Shown here: positions 62,001-64,000 of the stretch, one piece after another
How positions within the stretch are numbered: position 1 is the first letter of the stretch
Layout: every line of letters begins with the position of its first letter
Assembly: GCA_030248065.1 (NCBI GenBank)
Contig: JASAMV010002557.1
Location: forward strand, 80,986-144,985
Origin: Rhynchonema sp. JSB1_4
Lineage: Eukaryota; Nematoda; Chromadorea; Monhysterida; Xyalidae
Length of the DNA: 64,000 nucleotides
Direction of reading: 5' to 3'
Translations under genes and position numbers: made by a program
The notes under the pieces: model-generated
The model's input: only the letters and a program-made list of their open reading frames with translations
Databases searched by the model: none
What the model was told of the DNA's origin: nothing

Positions 62001-63944
62001 CTGCATCTGATCTGATCTTCAGAACTTTTCAGCTATTTGTTGGTGATGTTCCCCAGCTAGAGCAAAAATTGTTTATGGACTATTACTGGCAAGACCACTT
62101 AAATTCCAAATTTAGCTTTATCATTAAAAAATCGAGTGACCAAGCCAGACTGGATGCGAACCGAGCTGATCATTCACGTTTGTCACCGACCCACACCATT
62201 CCTGTCAGGACTTTATGGCGATGGAATTGGACTACATGGACCAACTGAACGAGCATCTGAACTCAATGTCAAACACGACCATCCAGAACTATTTGATGTG
62301 GCGGCTGGCGCACGCGTACATTGGCTTTGTGCCAGAGACCAGCGACATCCGCGAACGGATGCGTGCTGAGTTGGATGGTGCGTTGCTACACTGGTCAGAA
62401 CAGTGGTTTCATGAAGCTTAGATTTGCTTTGAGGCTATTATGCGTAGGACCTCTGGTTTAAAAAGTCTGGTGTCCATGGCCCTACTAAAACATGGCCCGC
62501 CGACACTGAGGACAGCAGTATTAAACTCGGTGATCGGATCGATGTAGGTCTTGGGCCGTGTGACGTTTCTGGGTACCTTTCCAGAGTTGGTGAATAAGAG
62601 CGTGAGTCTGACCCTGCGTGAAAGCTGTTCAAGGGTGTTTGTTTGCAATATCACAAGCTTCAGAAAACGTCGGAATATACTTGGTTCAAAAAAGTTGGGT
62701 CGCCTAGACAGGTTTGATTTTGTCACCAAGTTTGATGCCATCTACTGACACGACGGTGACCGATGCCATCCCTGCCAATTCAGGTGAAAGCAATGCTGGC
62801 GATGCGATGAAATGCGCGAGCTCGATTGTGGATCTGATGCCGCATGCGACCAGTCGAATCTATATTGATCAACATTTCAATCGATTGCCTGGTTCACCAA
62901 GGAAGGACATCAATCACATGATAACCGGCGTTATTGATGCTTTCAGACAAATGTTGCGTGGTACGAATGTTGTGATGTTTCATCAAGGAGCGCGTCTGGT
63001 TGACCGTTTGGATCTGCTGTATTGACATGCGACCGGTGCACCAGGTCATCGTCAGTGCGAATTCGTCAAATGGCCATATGGCACCAAAAACACCTGATAA
63101 CTACAGTAGTTTCAAGCTGGCGTAGAGCATGTGCAAATGCGCGATATGCGATTATGTCACATATTTCAACTACTGAAATGCTCAGGTTTGACGTGGATGG
63201 ATGCCGAAAGCAAGAAATTTGCCATGGCGAAAACTCAAGATCTGGTCAGGCTGATAGCATTTGCGGACTGGGTGAGTTTTCAAATCCAGTGATTACCCAA
63301 TTACTATTTTTTAATTGACTTGGGTTTAAGGTTATGGAAAATGACAAACTCGATAAAGCGCATCCTCCATGGCTGTTGGACCTGACACCTGACATGGACT
63401 TCTTCGATGTCTACCAAAGTCTGGTCATGGTGCAATCCTACAAAAACACGCGACAACTCGACATGAAACCGTTCAATCGAGAAAGGTTGAATTTGTACTT
63501 CGCTCGTGTTAGATGTGCACCTTATCCCTCACGTTAACTTTAAAAATGAAAACGTCTTTATGTATTTTGCAGCTTCTACGGTTCATCGGCCATTGTGAAC
63601 GCGTTCTACGATCCGCAACAGAATTCGATCACGTTTCCGGCCGGCATTCTCAACACGCCGTTTTTCGATGCCGAATTCCCGAAAGCCATCAACTATGGCG
63701 GTATGGGTGTGGTGATGGGACACGAGGTATGTACATGTATGATAAGAGAGAAATAGCCATTAAGAACTCATATTTACAAAAAAGATTTCAGTTGACACAT
63801 GGTTTTGACGATGGCGGCGTGCAGTGGGACGCATCCGGCACTTTGCACCATTGGATCGATGGCTACAGCGCACGCAATTTCGAATGTCGGTCATATCAGT
63901 CCAGAATATGAATTGTGCAGCATTTTTGGTTGCGCCCGTTTCCA
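59022..63944 (+). CDS. M13 (neprilysin-type) zinc metallopeptidase, type II membrane protein, 3' end outside window
   Basis: Ectoenzyme family that cleaves peptides outside the cell. Exon 1 (59022-59143) encodes a short cytoplasmic stretch and one membrane anchor ([20 protein letters not shown]). Four in-phase exons (about 59210-59321, 59415-59468, about 59635-59721, about 59758-59910) add an unusual segment ([60 protein letters not shown]). Then the peptidase: about 60214-60357 ([13 protein letters not shown]), about 60706-60828 ([20 protein letters not shown]), about 61010-61131, about 61189-61338 (GGWPMAG), about 61403-61521, about 61600-61701, about 61760-61909, about 62210-62371, about 62784-62960 ([14 protein letters not shown]), about 63188-63270 ([16 protein letters not shown]), about 63332-63496, about 63573-63729 ([20 protein letters not shown], ending GHE), and about 63790-63944 (LTHGFDD). 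HE and LTH together make the HExxH zinc site, split by an intron. The third zinc ligand and C-terminus lie beyond the window. Confidence 0.92.
60393..60655. repeat. MITE-like family copy (M13 peptidase intron)
   Basis: The left end is TTATCACATTTGGTGATCGG. The middle contains AAATTTTGACCTGC and GTCGTCAGTAAATCTCGAA. The right end is GACCGATCACCAAGCTTGAC. It occupies most of the intron 60358-60705 and is about 260 bp long. Confidence 0.7.
62518..62745. repeat. MITE-like family copy (M13 peptidase intron)
   Basis: The left end is TTAAACTCGGTGATCGGATC, then GGTCTTGGGCCGTGTGACG. The right end is TTTTGTCACCAAGTTTGATG, then CCATC. The core is diverged. It lies in the intron 62372-62783. Confidence 0.6.
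63028..63078. repeat. Second dispersed motif family (CACCAGGTCATCGTCAGTG), best copy
   Basis: GTGCACCAGGTCATCGTCAG is followed by TGCGAATTCGTCAAATGGCC. Related copies lie near 899, 7988, 45558, 60128, 63970 (cut by the window edge) and, inverted, near 29717, 31805 and 47858; a short match is near 50112. Nearly all lie in introns or non-coding sequence. Confidence 0.65.
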
Positions 63945-64000
63945 TCTTTTTTCACGGACTTTCGGCTCACCAGGTCATCGTCAGTGCGAGAATGCACCAG

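Overview
The window is eukaryotic, intron-rich DNA from an invertebrate. Genes lie on both strands, exons are short, and introns follow GT-AG with acceptors such as TTTCAG and TTGCAG. Several gene types fit a nematode, perhaps a lineage distant from Caenorhabditis: Ly6/ET-type cysteine modules, an ankyrin-like family protein, a secreted two-domain saposin and an M13 peptidase. This placement is inference; no rRNA or mitochondrial marker is present.

Layout: 1-2352 (+) 3' part of a Ly6/ET-like, probably GPI-anchored protein; 2649-6178 (-) PYROXD2-type FAD oxidoreductase; 8131-12176 (+) ankyrin-family-like protein with a complete hAT-like element in its last intron; 13684-17572 (-) TSG101 (ESCRT-I); 17573-20599 minisatellite-rich spacer with uncertain coding fragments; 20600-22729 (+) Pro/Gln-rich single-pass membrane protein with duplicated exons; 24128-39372 (-) laminin beta chain, the largest gene; 44471-45762 (-) small coiled-coil protein; 47165-48824 (-) secreted saposin-like protein; 49813-52016 (+) secreted granulin-like protein with one repeat per exon; 52438-55541 (-) mucin-like protein ending in a thrombospondin type 1 domain; 56395-58104 (-) short-chain dehydrogenase; 59022 to the right edge (+) M13/neprilysin-type membrane peptidase, cut off just after its zinc-binding exon. 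A tRNA-like sequence lies in a laminin intron.

The most striking feature is repeat content inside introns. An apparently uncharacterised short inverted-terminal-repeat family (end motif close to TATCAAACTTGGTGATCGGA, core motif close to TTTTGACCAGCGTAAAAGTT) occurs in most longer introns of most genes, including nearly every intron of the ankyrin-like gene. A second dispersed motif (CACCAGGTCATCGTCAGTG) recurs about ten times. There are also a 138-bp near-perfect foldback element, a 712-bp hAT-like element with target-site duplication, a GC-extreme inverted array, and several minisatellites.

The genes are not an operon. Several encode secreted, extracellular-matrix or membrane products (Ly6, laminin, saposin, granulin, mucin/TSP1, M13 peptidase), but nothing shows they act together. 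Exon boundaries were read by eye from open frames, splice consensus and phase; small errors of a few bases are possible.
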